From positions 1-64,000 of the forward strand of contig NZ_JAYMEM010000026.1 in assembly GCF_037029465.1 (NCBI RefSeq): 64,000 bases of DNA, read 5' to 3'. Shown here in pieces: positions 41,145-50,216 of this stretch. The DNA is from Mesoflavibacter sp037029465. GTDB lineage: Bacteria; Bacteroidota; Bacteroidia; Flavobacteriales; Flavobacteriaceae. The stretch's first letter is position 1, and each line of letters begins with the position of its first letter. Below the pieces are notes generated by a model. It ran no database searches. It had not been told where the DNA came from and saw only the letters and a program-made list of their open reading frames with translations. The translations under genes were made by a program, and so were the position numbers.

Positions 41145-41540
41145 AAAAAAGAGTAAAAAAGTAAAACCTTGCTCATAATTATTACGTATGTATGTTAGCT
41201 ATCGATTTAAGGGAATTGATAAATACAACTAACAAATAGGTTAATGCTATGAAAAAGTAAGGTTTGTTTTTTGTTAGTTTGTAGGAAATGTCTAATTAGT
41301 AAACACTTTTTAGGCATTTCTTTTTTATAAAAATTTTTATTGGGTTAGATAAAAAAATAGCTAATTAAAATTAAGTTTTAATACTGAAATTAGAATAGCT
41401 GTAAGGCAATTTATAAGCAGTAGAATAAGTTTTGATAAGCTTTATTTCGTTCTTAAAGCGATTCTAGCAAACATAAATAAGGTATAAATAAAAAGCACTT
41501 CTACAAAGAAGTGCTTTTTATTTATGTATTAAAATGATTT
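41145..41540. other. Gene-free stretch with structured-RNA potential
   Basis: No gene was found. 41163-41330 has nested pairing: AAACCTT (41164-41170) with AAGGTTT (41259-41265), TGTTAG (41193-41198) with CTAACA (41229-41234), and TATCGATT (41200-41207) with AATTGATA (41214-41221). A hairpin follows (AAATGTCTAA/TTAGGCATTT, about 41287-41321) that leads into a T-run. This could be the 3' end of the receptor mRNA or a small RNA. 41330-41490 is AT-rich without recognisable content. Confidence 0.35.
41491..41518 (-). terminator. Terminator of the ECF sigma/anti-sigma operon
   Basis: AAAAGCACTTC/GAAGTGCTTTT stem with a 6-nt loop; on the minus strand T-rich sequence follows. It lies 22 nt beyond the anti-sigma stop at 41541. 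Confidence 0.8.
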
Positions 41541-42335
41541 TTAATTAGAAGCTAAAGCACCTAAAGTATATAGTTGCTCTAATGTTGGTGATTGGCTACC
41601 ACCAGCAGGTTCTAGCGTTATACCAAATGCTTGAGATTGATTAGCGTTATCTAACTTAAAGATTTTGTTGTCGTCTTGTAAAAAGTCGTCTATAGTACCT
41701 AAACTAGTTGGAGTAAGCGGATCTAATAATAAAGACCATACTTGATAGACTTTGCCTTCTGGAGGTTCTGGTAAGCCTTGTAAATCTAAATAGACTTGAT
41801 CATTACTTTCATCCCAATATACTGTAGCGTAAGCATCAGGATAAGCTGCTTGTCCTTCTAAAGGTACTTTGATGATATTTCTATCTCTTATGACGTTAAG
41901 TAGATTTTTAGTTTCGGCTAACTTGTCTCTAGATTCTTCTATCTGAATTTCTAAAAACTCTTTTTCTGTATTTATTGTTGTAATTTCAGTTTCTAACTGC
42001 TGTTTTTGGTTTAAAGTCCAAAATAATCCAGCACCAACAATTACTGCTGCTGCCCAACCTGTGTAAGTTATCCAGTTTCTGTTTTTCTGTTTTGGTAAGC
42101 TTACTACTTTATTGTTGTGATCTATATGCGCTTTAATAAGGTTAAAGTCTACATTTTTTTCTGGTGCTAAACTGTTAGAAAGTTTAATAAAAGCAGCTTC
42201 AATTTCTAAAACTTCTTTTAAAACTTCTGGATGTTTTAGCATTAGGTTATAAACTTCCTTGTTTTCTTCTTCAGAAAGTTGACCTGCAACATAAAGCTCT
42301 AATATTCCGGACTGTATATATTCGTTAATATTCAT
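41541..42335 (-). CDS. Anti-sigma factor (RskA-like)
   Basis: 264 aa. N-terminal cytosolic anti-sigma domain (about 1-70; SGILELYVAGQLSEEENKEV). One membrane helix (about 88-107; ITYTGWAAAVIVGAGLFWTL). A coiled coil (110-145). The periplasmic RskA domain (about 155-264; YATVYWDESNDQVYLDLQGL, PEGKVYQVWSLLLDPLTPTS). It binds the ECF sigma encoded just upstream (3 nt gap) and releases it on an extracytoplasmic signal, by family knowledge. Confidence 0.9.
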   Translation of the reverse strand: MNINEYIQSGILELYVAGQLSEEENKEVYNLMLKHPEVLKEVLEIEAAFIKLSNSLAPEKNVDFNLIKAHIDHNNKVVSLPKQKNRNWITYTGWAAAVIVGAGLFWTLNQKQQLETEITTINTEKEFLEIQIEESRDKLAETKNLLNVIRDRNIIKVPLEGQAAYPDAYATVYWDESNDQVYLDLQGLPEPPEGKVYQVWSLLLDPLTPTSLGTIDDFLQDDNKIFKLDNANQSQAFGITLEPAGGSQSPTLEQLYTLGALASN

Positions 42336-42338
42336 TTT

Positions 42339-42866
42339 TTATAATACTGAATCTCTTAATTCTTGGATACAATTTCTATTTCTTGTTTTTATTGTTCCTA
42401 TAGGCATATCAAGTTCTTTAGAGGCTTCTTTTTGTGTGTAACCTTTAAAGTAAAGTAGCTCGATAATTTTTATACACTTATCGGCTAACTTATCTACAAA
42501 CTTTTTTATACCTATAGCATCAGTTTTACTTCCTAAGTTATCTGATGAGTGTATTATATCTACGAAATAATCGGAGTTGAGGTTTTTACTAGATTTTTTA
42601 AAAGCCTTAGATCTTGTTTTATCAATTGCAGCGTTACGAGAAATATTTAAAAGCCAAGTGAAAAATCTGCCTTTACTTGAGTTATAACTATCTGCTTTTT
42701 CCCATGCTTTTATAAATACGTCTTGCATGACTTCTTCGGCTAATTCGTGGTCTCTAACAATATTAAATATTACACCATGCATACTTTTACTGTACATGTT
42801 ATAAAGTTTTTCAAAAGCTTTTTCGTCTTTCTTTTGAAATTGTGAAACTAAAAATTCTAATTGCAT
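42339..42866 (-). CDS. RNA polymerase sigma factor, ECF subfamily (SigK-like)
   Basis: 175 aa. Region 2 (about 10-80; FEKLYNMYSKSMHGVIFNIV, LAEEVMQDVFIKAW, FFTWLLNISRNAAIDKTRSK). Region 4 (about 120-172; IELLYFKGYTQKEASKELDM, PIGTIKTRNR). The RskA-like anti-sigma follows. Sigma/RskA pairs are often near catalase, SOD or DUF4331-type genes, and here the DUF4331-TonB group and sodC-yceI flank the pair. Control of those genes is inference. Confidence 0.9.
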   Translation of the reverse strand: MQLEFLVSQFQKKDEKAFEKLYNMYSKSMHGVIFNIVRDHELAEEVMQDVFIKAWEKADSYNSSKGRFFTWLLNISRNAAIDKTRSKAFKKSSKNLNSDYFVDIIHSSDNLGSKTDAIGIKKFVDKLADKCIKIIELLYFKGYTQKEASKELDMPIGTIKTRNRNCIQELRDSVL

Positions 42867-42909
42867 AGTTTGGTTTGAGGTTATTTTTTAAAGATAAGGA
42901 TAAAAGCCA

Positions 42910-42938
42910 AAAAAAAATCGCTGGAAAGCGATTTTTTA
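42910..42938 (-). terminator. Terminator of the sodC-yceI operon
   Basis: AATCGCT (42916-42922) pairs with AGCGATT (42927-42933), with A- and T-runs on both sides. It lies about 30 nt after the YceI stop on the minus strand. Confidence 0.75.
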
Positions 42939-42965
42939 TTTGTAACAATAATTTAAATCTTATAA

Positions 42966-43592
42966 TTAATTTTCTCTTAGGTAAGTTTCAATTTCTATTG
43001 CAACGTCTTCCCAAGTTTTACTAACACCATCGGCACCTTTATGTAGGTCAAAACATACTTTATTTAATGCATTTAATGCATCAATAGCATTCCAATTTTT
43101 TAAATCCATTATTCCTTTTAAGGTAACGCGTCTTTCATCTTTAATGGTAGCTTCTAAAGGTAAATCATGGGTTACACCATTCATAGTCAAGCTTGCTATA
43201 TACTTAGAATCTTTATACATTAATTTACCTGAAATCAAATCTGTATCTATCATAGATCCAAAAAAGGAAGTTTTGATTTTTGCATCTCTTGTATTGGTAG
43301 CATCGTTTGTAAAAAGACTACTTACAGGAATTGAAAAACTTAAATTATTTAAAGCTTCTTCTGGTGTAGCTCCTGATTTATCATCAAATTTTACAGTTGT
43401 AAATTCTCCATTAACACCAACTTTATCGGTAGTTTTATAGGCTGTCCATTTAACAGAAGTAGCTTCTGGTTTAACTACAAACTGTGTTGAGGTTTTAACT
43501 TCTTCAGTTGTAGTTGTTTCTTTTTTTTCTTCTTTACAACTAACAAAAACACTTAATGTAATAGCTAATAGTAAAATTGAAATTTTTCTCAT
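42966..43592 (-). CDS. YceI family lipoprotein
   Basis: 208 aa. Lipoprotein signal (SVFVSCKEE, lipobox FVSC), a Lys/Thr/Glu linker, then a YceI lipocalin-like domain (about 42-205; ATSVKWTAYKTTDKVGVNGE, TRDAKIKTSFFGSM). YceI proteins bind isoprenoid-like lipids in a beta-barrel. It follows sodC by 21 nt and likely shares its transcript, which points to a periplasmic oxidative or envelope stress role. Confidence 0.88.
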   Translation of the reverse strand: MRKISILLLAITLSVFVSCKEEKKETTTTEEVKTSTQFVVKPEATSVKWTAYKTTDKVGVNGEFTTVKFDDKSGATPEEALNNLSFSIPVSSLFTNDATNTRDAKIKTSFFGSMIDTDLISGKLMYKDSKYIASLTMNGVTHDLPLEATIKDERRVTLKGIMDLKNWNAIDALNALNKVCFDLHKGADGVSKTWEDVAIEIETYLREN

Positions 43593-43613
43593 TTGTTGTT
43601 TGTTTATATTTGA

Positions 43614-44171
43614 TTATCTAATTATTCCTCCACAACTTACGCGTCCACCAGCAGCGCCAGTAGGTTGAGTTGTAAAGTCGTCTGTTCCTGCATGTACAAT
43701 GATGGCTTTATCAACTATATTTTTAGTGTCGTCTTGGCAACCAATACACCATAAATCTGTTTTTACAGTTACGGTTGCGTTACCGTTTTCATCAGCAGTT
43801 AAATTTCCAATATCTCCTTTATGAAAACCATCCGGGCTACCCCATTTTCCGTGTGGTGCTCCTGTAGGATTCCAATGTCCGCCAGTACTTTTTCCATCGT
43901 CTGAAGAGCAATCTGCTTTTTCGTGAATATGGATAGCGTGCGTACCTGGTTCTAAACCGCTTAGCAATGCTGTAAACTCTACAACACCATTAGTTTCTGT
44001 AAATACTGCAGATCCAGAAACGTTACTTCCGCTTTTTGGCTCAAGCTTTAGTTTTACTTTTTTTGAAGTTTCAGCAACCGTTTTTTCGGTGTCCATTTTC
44101 TTTTTATCTTCTTTACATCCAACAATAACTGCCAAAGTTAATATTAGTGTAATAAGGCTTATTTTTTTCAT
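43614..44171 (-). CDS. sodC: Cu/Zn superoxide dismutase, lipoprotein
   Basis: 185 aa from the ATG at 44171; a longer frame to 44228 lacks a signal-like start. Lipoprotein signal (AVIVGCKED). Metal ligands are visible: HAIHIHEKADC with the copper histidines, then HWNPTGAPHG and FHKGDIGN, and the disulfide pair in ADCSSDD and GRVSCGG near the C-terminus. It disproportionates superoxide in the periplasm or at the outer membrane. First gene of the sodC-yceI pair. Confidence 0.92.
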   Translation of the reverse strand: MKKISLITLILTLAVIVGCKEDKKKMDTEKTVAETSKKVKLKLEPKSGSNVSGSAVFTETNGVVEFTALLSGLEPGTHAIHIHEKADCSSDDGKSTGGHWNPTGAPHGKWGSPDGFHKGDIGNLTADENGNATVTVKTDLWCIGCQDDTKNIVDKAIIVHAGTDDFTTQPTGAAGGRVSCGGIIR

Positions 44172-44264
44172 TATAAATATGGTTTTGGTTCGAATTAGAA
44201 AGTTAAGCAGTAATAAAGGCTTATGCAAATATCAAGAGTTAATAATTGTTTAAAAATTGAACTT

Positions 44265-47200
44265 TTAGTCTAAATTAAAGTTTTTGATATTCTCTAAAGA
44301 TTTAGTCATATTTATAGTTTGCATGTTTTGATAATAAGGTTTAAAGTTGTCTTCAAAAAATGAATTTGTTGTTTGTAAAGCTGCTTCTAAATCTGTTTTC
44401 ACATGAGAGATTAAAGTTCTTTCTGTGTCTGTAACTCCTGTTTTTCGTGAGCTTACGTACCATCTTGCAGTACTTAATCTGTCTGTTATACTTACGTCTA
44501 AAGTCATTGTTATACCTTGTCTTTTATCTTGCTTACCAAGATAAATATCTAAAATTTCATCTATTTTTTTAATGATGTCTTTAGATGCTTTTATTTCATC
44601 TTCATATTTATCTTTATCTGTAAGTTCTTTTTTATATTTTTCGGCTAATGCTTTACTTTCAGCGAGTTGTTTTGTGGCATCTGCAGCTACTTGTTGCATT
44701 TGTTCTAATTGCTTTAAAGTAGTATAGACTTCATTGATATGTGTTGTTGAAACCTCTAATCTAGGGTCAGATTTTACGGTGATTGTTGTTTCTGAAGTTT
44801 GATCGCCATATTCTAAAACTGCCTTATAAGTACCAGGTTTTACATCAACTCCGCTAGGTTCACTTTTTCTTTTTCTTGTTGAACGCGAAGGTCTGTCTAC
44901 ACCTTTTTCATCCATATACCACGTCCATTTTTGTAAGCCTTTTTCTTTTGGCGCTTTTTGTTTTAAAGTCCTAATTAGCTTGTTGTTGTCATAGATTTTT
45001 AGTGAAATAGAATCCCATTTGATGTCTTCTTTATTTTCAGTTTCTAGACTATCTTCTTCAGCTTCATCATTGTTTTCTTCGTCTTTATCGTTTTCTTTTT
45101 TAATATCTTTTGGATTAATGAAGTAGCTAAAACGTGCGCCGCTACCACGATTTTCGCCATTAAACATAGCATCTGCACCAAAACGACTTCCTGTTGGTTG
45201 TTGGTAAGCAGCTTGATAAGCAGTTGGAGGATTAAATAAAGTTATGGTTTCTGTTAGAGTGTTTTTATTTTTTGCAATTGCTCTTAACGGTCTAATATCG
45301 TCTAAAACCCATGCAGCGCGACCAAAAGTACCAATGACTAAATCATGTTCACGAGGATGAATTACCAAATCTTTTACAGATGTAGTAGGGAAGTTATTAG
45401 TCCATTTGGTCCATTGGTTTCCGGCATCTATCGACATGTATAAACCTTCATCTGTTCCTAAAAACATAAGGTTTGGTTCTTCTAAATCTTCAATTATAGC
45501 AAGAGCATAACTTTTTACATCGTTTTGGTCTACAATACGTTGCCAAGTTTTTCCGTAGTTTTTAGTTCTGTAAGCATAAGGAGTATAGTTAAAACGTCTA
45601 TAATCGTTTGCTACTAGCAATGCTTCACCTTTATTTTTGTTACTTGCTTTTATCTGTGCAATCCAACTTCCTTTAGGTAAATCAGGTAAGTTATTAGATA
45701 CGTCGTCGTAAGTGGCTCCACCATTTTGTGTGATATGCACTTTACCATCGTCAGTACCAACCCAAAATACATCTTTTTCTACAGGAGACGGTTCTATAAC
45801 TAATATTGTACAATGGTTTTCTGCACCTGTTGCATCCATCGTTAAACCACCACTTTCGTGTTGTTTTAATTTTTCTGGGTCATTAGTGGTTAAGTCTGGT
45901 GAAATTACTTCCCATGTTAAACCTTTGTCAGTAGATTTATGTACAAACTGACTACCAAAATAAATCGTGCTATTATCAAAGGGATCGATATTTATGGCAG
46001 CATTCCAATTAAAACGAAGTCTTACATCTTTATCTGGATGTGTTGGTTGTACAGTATAATTATTACCTGTTTTCCAGTCGTAACGACTTACATATCCTTG
46101 TTGACTCATGGTCCATCCATATTGTGAGTTATCTCTATCAGGAATAACATCAAAACCATCTCCAAAACTTATTTCTTGCCAATAACTGTTACGAATACCT
46201 TGTGCTTTCCATACATAAGCTGGTCCGCGCCATGATCCATTATCTTGCATTCCGCCATAAACGTTATAAGGAAACTCGTTATCTACATTAATATGATAAA
46301 ATTGCGCCACAGGTAAGTTGCCAATAAAGCGCCAATTTTTTCCGCCATCTTTAGTAATATTCAATCCTCCATCATTACCATCGATCATAAAATTACCATT
46401 ATCTGGATGTATCCACCATGCATGATGATCTGGATGTACACCGTTACTAGAACCATATGCTGGCATTAATTGATCAAAGTTTTTACCACCATCTTCACTT
46501 ACATTTACATAGGTGAAAACAGAGTAAACACGGTTTTCATTTTCTGGATCAACATAAATTTCAGAATAGTAAAAAGGTCTGTTACCAATATCAGATTTAT
46601 CGTTTATTTTTTTCCATTTAAAACCACCATCTTCACTTTTATAAAGTGCATTTTTTTTAGCTTCGACTAAAGCATAAATAACATTAGGTTTATTTTTAGC
46701 AATCGCAACACCAATACGACCTAATTCGCCTTTAGGGAAACCGTCTTCGTCGGTTATTTTTTTCCAAGTTTCTCCACCATCATGGGTAATGTGTAAACCA
46801 GAACCTTCTCCACCAGATTTAAAGAACCAAGGATCGCGTTTATGTTCCCAAAGTGCAGCAATTAATTTGTTAGGATTTGATGGATCCATTACTAAATCTG
46901 CAGCACCAGTTTTATTATTAGCAAATAAGATTTTGTTCCATGTTTTTCCGCCATCAATAGTTTTAAAAACACCACGTTCTGGATGTTCTCCCCATGGACT
47001 ACCAATAGCAGCTACGTAAACAATATTAGGATTTGTAGGGTCTACAATGACGCGATGGATATGTCTTGTTTTTTCCAATCCCATAAGTTGCCATGTTTTT
47101 CCGGCGTCTAAAGATTTATAAATACCATAACCGCCATTTAAACTGTTTCTAGGATTTCCTTCACCAGTTCCAACCCAAATCACGCTAGGATTTGATTGTT

Positions 47201-47477
47201 GGATAGCCACAGCACCAATAGATGCAGTCGCTTCTTTTTCAAAAATAGGTTCCCAATTTATGCCGCCAGAAGTAGATTTCCAAAGTCCACCTGAAGCTGT
47301 ACCAACATACATTATGTCTGGATTTTTATGTACAACATCTATAGCAGTTACACGACCAGACATTCCGCCAGGACCAATATTTCTTGGTTTCATATTTTTA
47401 AGTAAATCCAAGTTTATTTCTTGTGAAAAACCTGAAAAAGAAATCATTAAAAGCAGTAAAAGGGAAAGTTTTTTCAT
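44265..47477 (-). CDS. Large BNR/VPS10-type beta-propeller protein
   Basis: 1070 aa. Signal peptide 1-18 (SFSGFSQ). Residues 40-760 contain many BNR/sortilin repeats with the Asp-box pattern S/T-x-D-G-G-x-x-W (TSGGINWEP, SLDAGKTWQ, TIDGGKTWNK, THDGGETWKK, SEDGGFKWKK, TKDGGKNWRF). The C-terminal 250 residues hold a Glu/Asp-rich linker, an Ig-like part and a helical region. The family is annotated as glycosyl hydrolase or WD40/YVTN-like, but catalysis is not shown. Monocistronic; divergent from the vWA gene. Confidence 0.85.
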   Translation of the reverse strand: MKKLSLLLLLMISFSGFSQEINLDLLKNMKPRNIGPGGMSGRVTAIDVVHKNPDIMYVGTASGGLWKSTSGGINWEPIFEKEATASIGAVAIQQSNPSVIWVGTGEGNPRNSLNGGYGIYKSLDAGKTWQLMGLEKTRHIHRVIVDPTNPNIVYVAAIGSPWGEHPERGVFKTIDGGKTWNKILFANNKTGAADLVMDPSNPNKLIAALWEHKRDPWFFKSGGEGSGLHITHDGGETWKKITDEDGFPKGELGRIGVAIAKNKPNVIYALVEAKKNALYKSEDGGFKWKKINDKSDIGNRPFYYSEIYVDPENENRVYSVFTYVNVSEDGGKNFDQLMPAYGSSNGVHPDHHAWWIHPDNGNFMIDGNDGGLNITKDGGKNWRFIGNLPVAQFYHINVDNEFPYNVYGGMQDNGSWRGPAYVWKAQGIRNSYWQEISFGDGFDVIPDRDNSQYGWTMSQQGYVSRYDWKTGNNYTVQPTHPDKDVRLRFNWNAAINIDPFDNSTIYFGSQFVHKSTDKGLTWEVISPDLTTNDPEKLKQHESGGLTMDATGAENHCTILVIEPSPVEKDVFWVGTDDGKVHITQNGGATYDDVSNNLPDLPKGSWIAQIKASNKNKGEALLVANDYRRFNYTPYAYRTKNYGKTWQRIVDQNDVKSYALAIIEDLEEPNLMFLGTDEGLYMSIDAGNQWTKWTNNFPTTSVKDLVIHPREHDLVIGTFGRAAWVLDDIRPLRAIAKNKNTLTETITLFNPPTAYQAAYQQPTGSRFGADAMFNGENRGSGARFSYFINPKDIKKENDKDEENNDEAEEDSLETENKEDIKWDSISLKIYDNNKLIRTLKQKAPKEKGLQKWTWYMDEKGVDRPSRSTRKRKSEPSGVDVKPGTYKAVLEYGDQTSETTITVKSDPRLEVSTTHINEVYTTLKQLEQMQQVAADATKQLAESKALAEKYKKELTDKDKYEDEIKASKDIIKKIDEILDIYLGKQDKRQGITMTLDVSITDRLSTARWYVSSRKTGVTDTERTLISHVKTDLEAALQTTNSFFEDNFKPYYQNMQTINMTKSLENIKNFNLD

Positions 47478-47576
47478 AATTAGTCAATTTAGTCAGCCTT
47501 AAAGTTAAGTAACAAATTATTAAAAAGCTGTTAAGGCGGTTAAATTCACTTTAAATTATTGTATTTTTATAGTGCA

Positions 47577-48704
47577 ATGAAAAACGAAAAAACACATAGA
47601 AAAGGCTTTGTTTTTAAACCCTACGAAGCACCTTCGCAAACACCTTTCGAAAAACTTTTTGAAATTTTTAAAGAGTTAATTACACATACTTCTGGTGATT
47701 TTGATGAAGCTATAGATTGGTTAAGACAACTTGACGACGAGTATAACTTAACCACAGCAGAGTATACCATAGACGACTTTATAGAAGACCTAAAAAAGAA
47801 AGGTTACATAAGAGAAGAAATTAAACCTGACGGAAAAAAAGGTAACGCCATTACCGCTAAAACCGAAAGAGCTATTAGACAATCTGCTTTAGAGCAAATT
47901 TTTGGGAATATTAAAAAGAGCGGTAGCGGAAACCACAAAAGCAAAAGTATTGGAGTAGGAGACGAGCATACTGGCGATTTTAGAGCATACCAATTTGGTG
48001 ATAACTTAGATAAAGTTTCAGTTACTGAAAGCTTAAAAAATGCGCAAATCAATCATGGTATAGGTAATTTTAATCTTACTGAAAACGATTTGGTTGTAGA
48101 AGAAACTAACCACAAATCACAAATGAGTACGGTATTAATGATAGACATTAGTCACAGTATGATTTTGTATGGTGAAGACCGAATCACGCCAGCTAAAAAA
48201 GTGGCTATGGCGTTAGCCGAATTAATAACGACTAGATACCCAAAAGACACTTTAGATATTTTGGTTTTTGGTAACGATGCTTGGCCAATAAAAATTAAAG
48301 ATTTACCGTATTTAAACGTTGGTCCGTATCACACAAATACAGTTGCTGGTTTGCAATTAGCAATGGATTTATTAAGACGAAAACGAAACACCAATAAGCA
48401 AATTTTTATGATTACAGATGGTAAACCAAGTTGCTTGCGCTTACCTGATGGTACATATTATAAAGATAGTAACGGACTAAACCCATACATTACTAATAAG
48501 TGTTATGCTATGGCGCAACAAGCCAGAAAATTACATATCCCTATCACAACGTTTATGATTGCTCAAGACCGTTATTTAATGCAATTTGTAAGAGAATTTA
48601 CACAAGCCAATCAAGGAAAAGCATTTTATACAGGTTTAAAAGGTTTGGGGGAAATGATTTTTGAAGATTACGAAACCAACAGAAAAAAAAGAATTAGAAG
48701 ATAA
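47577..48704 (+). CDS. vWA domain protein paired with an AAA ATPase
   Basis: 375 aa from the ATG at 47577; an in-frame ATG six codons upstream is less likely. The N-terminal 180 residues are helical and charged. A vWA domain occupies about 185-365, with the MIDAS motif DISHSM (about 191-196) and a later Thr/Asp region (MITDGKPS). The AAA ATPase gene starts 8 nt downstream. Such pairs form metal-chelatase or MoxR-like complexes acting on unknown targets. Confidence 0.87.
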   Translation: MKNEKTHRKGFVFKPYEAPSQTPFEKLFEIFKELITHTSGDFDEAIDWLRQLDDEYNLTTAEYTIDDFIEDLKKKGYIREEIKPDGKKGNAITAKTERAIRQSALEQIFGNIKKSGSGNHKSKSIGVGDEHTGDFRAYQFGDNLDKVSVTESLKNAQINHGIGNFNLTENDLVVEETNHKSQMSTVLMIDISHSMILYGEDRITPAKKVAMALAELITTRYPKDTLDILVFGNDAWPIKIKDLPYLNVGPYHTNTVAGLQLAMDLLRRKRNTNKQIFMITDGKPSCLRLPDGTYYKDSNGLNPYITNKCYAMAQQARKLHIPITTFMIAQDRYLMQFVREFTQANQGKAFYTGLKGLGEMIFEDYETNRKKRIRR

Positions 48705-48712
48705 AAGCTAAA

Positions 48713-50179
48713 ATGAAAATAGAAAACATAACAACTTTAGGAGAACTAAAAAAATCTGGTTATCAACCAAAATCTATAAAAGATGAATTAAGAGATAATC
48801 TAATAGAAAAAATAAAAAATAAGGAAACCATTTTTAACGGTGTTCATGGTTATGAAAACACAGTAATTCCAGAATTACAACGTGCCATTTTATCAAGACA
48901 TAACATTAATTTGCTAGGATTACGTGGTCAAGCAAAAACACGATTAGCACGATTAATGTTGACTTTGTTAGATGAATACATTCCTGTTGTTGAAGGTAGC
49001 GAGATTAATGACGATCCGTTACAACCCATTTCAAGATACGCTATTCAATTAGTTGAAGAAAAAGGTGATGATACACCGATTAGTTGGTTACATAGAAGCG
49101 AGCGTTTTGCCGAAAAATTAGCAACGCCAGATGTTACTGTAGCAGATATTATTGGTGATGTTGATCCTATAAAAGCAGCCAATTTAAAATTAAGTTATGC
49201 AGATGATCGTGTTATTCACTACGGAATGATTCCACGTGCTAACCGTTGTATTTTCGTGATTAACGAATTACCAGATTTACAAGCCAGAATACAAGTGGCA
49301 TTATTTAATATTTTACAAGAAGGCGATATTCAAATTCGTGGTTTTAAACTAAGATTGCCATTAGATATGCAATTTGTGTTTACCGCAAATCCAGAAGATT
49401 ATACCAACAGAGGAAGTATTGTAACGCCTTTAAAGGATAGAATTGGCTCGCAAATATTAACGCACTATCCAAGTGATATAGAAACCGCAAAAACCATTAC
49501 ACAGCAAGAAGCAAAATCGGACATAAGACAACAAGAGGCTATTTACGTACCAGAATTAGCAAAAGATGTTTTAGAACAAGTAGTTTTTGAAGCAAGACAT
49601 AGCGATTTTATAGACGAAAAAAGTGGAGTGAGCGCACGTTTAAGTATTACAGCTTATGAAAACTTATTAAGTGCTGCCGAACTAAGAGCATTAAAAAACA
49701 ATGAAGAGAAAACTGCTGTACGTTTATCTGATTTTTTAGGAATTATTCCTGCAATAACTGGTAAAGTAGAATTGGTTTATGAAGGCGAACAAGAAGGCGC
49801 AGCAAATGTGGCTTATAATTTAATTGGAGAAGCGGTAAAAACATTATTTATTCAATACTTTCCTGAAATTGAAAAACTTAAAAAACAAGATGATGTTGAT
49901 CCATATGATGATATTATATCTTGGTTTTTTAACCAATCTGATGGTTTTGAATTGCTGGATGATTTAAGAGATAAAGAATATAAATCGTTACTAGAAGCTG
50001 TTTCACCTTTAGATGATTTAATTGCAAAACATCAATCAAATTTAAGTAAAGAAGATAGCTACTTTATGAAAGAGTTTGTGCTTTGGGCTTTAGTAGAATA
50101 TAAGCAATTGAGTAAATACAGATTTACAAAAGGAATTCAATTTAAAGATCCTTACGGAAGCTTTATTAAAGGTTTGTAA
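48713..50179 (+). CDS. Magnesium chelatase/MoxR-type AAA+ ATPase
   Basis: 488 aa. ATP-binding core with Walker A LGLRGQAKTRLA (about 67-78), Walker B CIFVINELPDLQ with Asn-Glu in place of the usual Asp-Glu (about 181-192), and sensor 1 FTANPEDYTNRG. Related to the I subunit of Mg-chelatase but without photosynthesis genes nearby. It forms an operon with the vWA gene and ends at a bidirectional terminator. Function unknown. Confidence 0.87.
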   Translation: MKIENITTLGELKKSGYQPKSIKDELRDNLIEKIKNKETIFNGVHGYENTVIPELQRAILSRHNINLLGLRGQAKTRLARLMLTLLDEYIPVVEGSEINDDPLQPISRYAIQLVEEKGDDTPISWLHRSERFAEKLATPDVTVADIIGDVDPIKAANLKLSYADDRVIHYGMIPRANRCIFVINELPDLQARIQVALFNILQEGDIQIRGFKLRLPLDMQFVFTANPEDYTNRGSIVTPLKDRIGSQILTHYPSDIETAKTITQQEAKSDIRQQEAIYVPELAKDVLEQVVFEARHSDFIDEKSGVSARLSITAYENLLSAAELRALKNNEEKTAVRLSDFLGIIPAITGKVELVYEGEQEGAANVAYNLIGEAVKTLFIQYFPEIEKLKKQDDVDPYDDIISWFFNQSDGFELLDDLRDKEYKSLLEAVSPLDDLIAKHQSNLSKEDSYFMKEFVLWALVEYKQLSKYRFTKGIQFKDPYGSFIKGL

Positions 50180-50182
50180 ATA

Positions 50183-50214
50183 AAAAAAAGCATCGTTATT
50201 ACGATGCTTTTTTT
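50183..50214. terminator. Bidirectional terminator
   Basis: GCATCGT (50190-50196) pairs with ACGATGC (50201-50207), with A7 and T7 runs on the two sides, between convergent genes ending at 50179 and 50217. Confidence 0.9.
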
Positions 50215-50216
50215 AT

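Noticed and set aside
46470..46670. Plus-strand frames within the 44265-47477 gene
   Set aside because: They are antisense to the BNR-repeat protein and follow its codon pattern.
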